This document shows positions 5,353 through 7,570 of a stretch of DNA of 7,570 bases, piece by piece. This DNA comes from Bdellovibrionales bacterium (lineage in GTDB: Bacteria; Bdellovibrionota; Bdellovibrionia; Bdellovibrionales; UBA1609): contig JAGRAG010000177.1 of assembly GCA_020435025.1 (NCBI GenBank), positions 1-7,570 of the forward strand. The letters run 5' to 3'. Within the stretch, counting starts at the first letter, position 1; each line of letters opens with the position of its first letter. The position numbers were made by a program, and so were the translations under genes. Under the pieces are notes generated by a model. It was not told the DNA's origin and did no database searches. It saw only the letters and a program-made list of their open reading frames with translations.

Positions 5353-7570
5353 TTAAATATTTCTGCGGTATTGGCCTCCGACTTCGTACAAAGCTTCGGA
5401 GATCTGTCCAAGACTGCAGTAACGAGTGGCCGACATCAAAGCGGCAAAGATATTTTTTTCTTCTAAAGCGGACTGCTTGAGTTTTAATATTTCTCTTGAT
5501 GCCGCTTCGCGATGTTTTTCTTTGTAGGCTTCGACATTGTCAAGCTGACGTTGCTTTTCCGATTCACTGGCTCTCGCCAACTCAATTTTTGGTGGCTCAT
5601 ATTCCGCCTCTAATGTTTTCGGATTGATAAATGTATTCACACCAATGATCGGCAACTGGCCGTCGTGCTTTAAATGCTCATAATACATCGACTCTTCTTG
5701 AATCTTGCCTCGTTGATATTGAGTCTCCATGGCTCCCAATACCCCGCCCCGATTGTTGATCCTTAAAAATTCCTCCAACACGGCTTCTTCGACAGCATCG
5801 GTGAGCCACTCCGTAAAGTAACTACCTTGATTCGGGTTTTCATTCTTAGTCGTTCCAAATTCCTTGTTAATGATCAACTGAATAGCTTGAGCTCTGCGCA
5901 CCGATTCTTCCGTGGGAGTCGTGATCGCCTCATCATAAGCATTCGTATGTAAAGAGTTGCAATTGTCATTAATGGCAATCAAAGCCTGTAACGTTGTCCG
6001 AATGTCATTGAAGTCGATTTCTTGGGCGTGCAAAGAGCGGCCACTGGTTTGAATATGGTACTTCAACATTTGCGAACGCGCATTGGCTCCATAGTGATCT
6101 CGCATCGCGATGGCCCAAATTCGGCGTGCCACCCGTCCTAGGACATTGTACTCCGGATCTAACCCATTACTAAAAAAGAACGAGAGATTCGGAGCAAAAG
6201 CATCAATAGGAATTCCCCGACTGAGATAGTACTCAACATAAGTGAAGGCATTGCTCATAGTAAAGGCCAACTGAGTGATCGGATTGGCCCCAGCCTCTGC
6301 AATATGGTATCCGGAAATACTGACCGAATAAAAATTTCTTACCTGGTTATCGACAAAGTACTGTTGAATATCGCCCATCATTTTTAAAGCAAAATCAATT
6401 GAGAAAATACAGGTGTTCTGCCCCTGGTCTTCTTTCAAAATATCTGCTTGTATCGTCCCGCGAACACTTTGAATCGTTTTGGTTTCTAGCTCTTGTCTTT
6501 CAGCTTCTGATAGTGATCGGCCCAATTCTGACTCTTTCTTTTCAACTTGCTGATCAATAGCCGTATTCATAAAAAAGCCGAGCATAATAGGGGCTGGCCC
6601 ATTGATTGTCATACTGACAGAGGTTCTTGGGTCACAAAGATCAAAGCCTTTATAAAGCTTTTTCATATCGTCTAACGTCGCAATAGAAACGCCACTTTCC
6701 CCGACTTTTCCGTAAATATCGGGCCGTTTTTCAGGATCTTGTCCATAAAGTGTGACACTATCAAAGGCGGTTGAAAGCCGCTTGACTTCACTGTCTTTAG
6801 ATAAATAGTGAAAGCGTCGATTGGTTCGTTCTGGTGGGCCTTCACCCGCAAACTGCCGTCCAGGGTCTTCGCCTTCTCTTTTTAAAGGAAAAACCCCAGC
6901 CGTATATGGAAACTGGCCAGGAACGTTTTCATACCTTAAGTACTTAAAGCGATCTCCCCAATCCATTAGCTGAGGCACCACCACGCGCGGTATCTGCAGT
7001 CCCGATAAACTTTCCTTAACCAGACGCTGCTTGATCTCCTTACCCCGTACCACGTAGACGAATTCATCTTTTTTATATCGCAACTGGAGCTCTTCGAAGC
7101 TTTCTAATTGCGCCAGTTCGTCCCCCTTAAATTCCGAACGCAGCTCTTCTAACTTTTGACTCAATCCTTCATCTGTTTTTAGCGAAAGAACTTTATGAAT
7201 CGCCCCCATCATAGAGGCTTTCTGACATAAACTTTCGGTTCGTTTTTTATAAGTTCGAACACAATCTACAATTTCAGCTAAATAATTTTGCCTTTCAACA
7301 GGAACAACCGATTGCTTTTGGGTATTTCGAAAAGAATCTCTGGCTTCCTTAGCCTTCTTCCATTCTCCATCTCTTTCTTTTTCAGCAAGTTTCTCACAAA
7401 TTCCCAGAAAGAGCTGATTGACCCCTTCATCATTAAAGTTGGACGCCTGAGTCAGATACACAGGAACTTCTTCTTGCGAATCAAAAAGCTTCCGCGATCT
7501 TTTGTACTGCTTCATTACATCACGATGGGCGTCTTGAGATCCCCGATGATCCGCCTTATTGATCGCAATC
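5353..7570 (-). CDS. icmF: Fused isobutyryl-CoA mutase IcmF, 3' part (G-domain end, linker, mutase domain)
   Basis: The frame runs off the right edge, so about 739 C-terminal residues are visible. IcmF interconverts isobutyryl-CoA and butyryl-CoA (some also pivalyl/isovaleryl-CoA) with adenosylcobalamin, and has a fused G-protein chaperone. At the edge the sequence INKADHRGSQDAHRDV carries the NKxD guanine-specificity motif (7549-7560). A charged linker of about 150 residues follows, then the TIM-barrel mutase domain from about 6930 (GQFPYTAG) to the end (EVGGQYRRNI). The active-site pair that marks isobutyryl-CoA mutases is present: Phe (codon 6850-6852, QFAGEG) where methylmalonyl-CoA mutase has Tyr, and Gln (codon 6418-6420, DQGQNTC) where it has Arg. 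They are 144 residues apart, as in Cupriavidus IcmF by my recollection (F598/Q742), implying a full protein near 1,096 residues. The ATG at 7513-7515 is internal, just after the NKxD motif. The N-terminal B12 domain lies outside the window. Confidence 0.95.
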   Translation of the reverse strand, partial: IAINKADHRGSQDAHRDVMKQYKRSRKLFDSQEEVPVYLTQASNFNDEGVNQLFLGICEKLAEKERDGEWKKAKEARDSFRNTQKQSVVPVERQNYLAEIVDCVRTYKKRTESLCQKASMMGAIHKVLSLKTDEGLSQKLEELRSEFKGDELAQLESFEELQLRYKKDEFVYVVRGKEIKQRLVKESLSGLQIPRVVVPQLMDWGDRFKYLRYENVPGQFPYTAGVFPLKREGEDPGRQFAGEGPPERTNRRFHYLSKDSEVKRLSTAFDSVTLYGQDPEKRPDIYGKVGESGVSIATLDDMKKLYKGFDLCDPRTSVSMTINGPAPIMLGFFMNTAIDQQVEKKESELGRSLSEAERQELETKTIQSVRGTIQADILKEDQGQNTCIFSIDFALKMMGDIQQYFVDNQVRNFYSVSISGYHIAEAGANPITQLAFTMSNAFTYVEYYLSRGIPIDAFAPNLSFFFSNGLDPEYNVLGRVARRIWAIAMRDHYGANARSQMLKYHIQTSGRSLHAQEIDFNDIRTTLQALIAINDNCNSLHTNAYDEAITTPTEESVRRAQAIQLIINKEFGTTKNENPNQGSYFTEWLTDAVEEAVLEEFLRINNRGGVLGAMETQYQRGKIQEESMYYEHLKHDGQLPIIGVNTFINPKTLEAEYEPPKIELARASESEKQRQLDNVEAYKEKHREAASREILKLKQSALEEKNIFAALMSATRYCSLGQISEALYEVGGQYRRNI

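Overview
The window is about 44% GC by eye and reads like a Gram-negative chromosome. It has a periplasmic tail-specific protease of the Prc type, two small exported proteins with Sec signal peptides, and enzymes of branched-chain acyl-CoA metabolism. The gene mix and base composition would fit a Bdellovibrionota or other delta-like proteobacterium, but no marker here settles the taxon. There are no rRNA or tRNA genes, insertion sequences or CRISPR arrays.

Layout. Positions 1-811 (+) hold the C-terminal part of prc, ending at a near-perfect bidirectional terminator (836-868). On the other strand, 888-1373 encodes a small exported protein made almost entirely of six Cys-x4-Cys-x3-Gly-Trp repeats that I do not recognise. 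A 229-bp divergent intergenic region follows, filled by a 150-bp inverted repeat with 48-bp perfect arms (1425-1574). Next is an HD-domain phosphohydrolase on + (1603-3036). Its last codons double as the terminator stem of the convergent EF-hand protein gene (3062-3490, -).

The right half is an acyl-CoA module. It holds a short/branched-chain acyl-CoA dehydrogenase (3594-4748, -), a stand-alone cobalamin-binding mutase subunit (4906-5304, +), and the 3' two thirds of a fused isobutyryl-CoA mutase, icmF (5353 to beyond 7570, -). The icmF reading frame runs off the right edge, and the residues before the first in-window ATG carry the NKxD motif of its G-protein domain, so that ATG is internal. 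The dehydrogenase and IcmF point to handling of isobutyryl-, 2-methylbutyryl- or similar branched acyl-CoAs. The small cobalamin protein between them is on the opposite strand, which is odd because IcmF proteins normally carry their own cobalamin domain.

The most unusual items are the long inverted repeat shared by two divergent genes, the six-repeat Cys/Trp protein, the separate cobalamin subunit beside a fused mutase, and a compact folded repeat (4776-4831) in the dehydrogenase/cobalamin-subunit promoter region. None of these by itself proves a new system.
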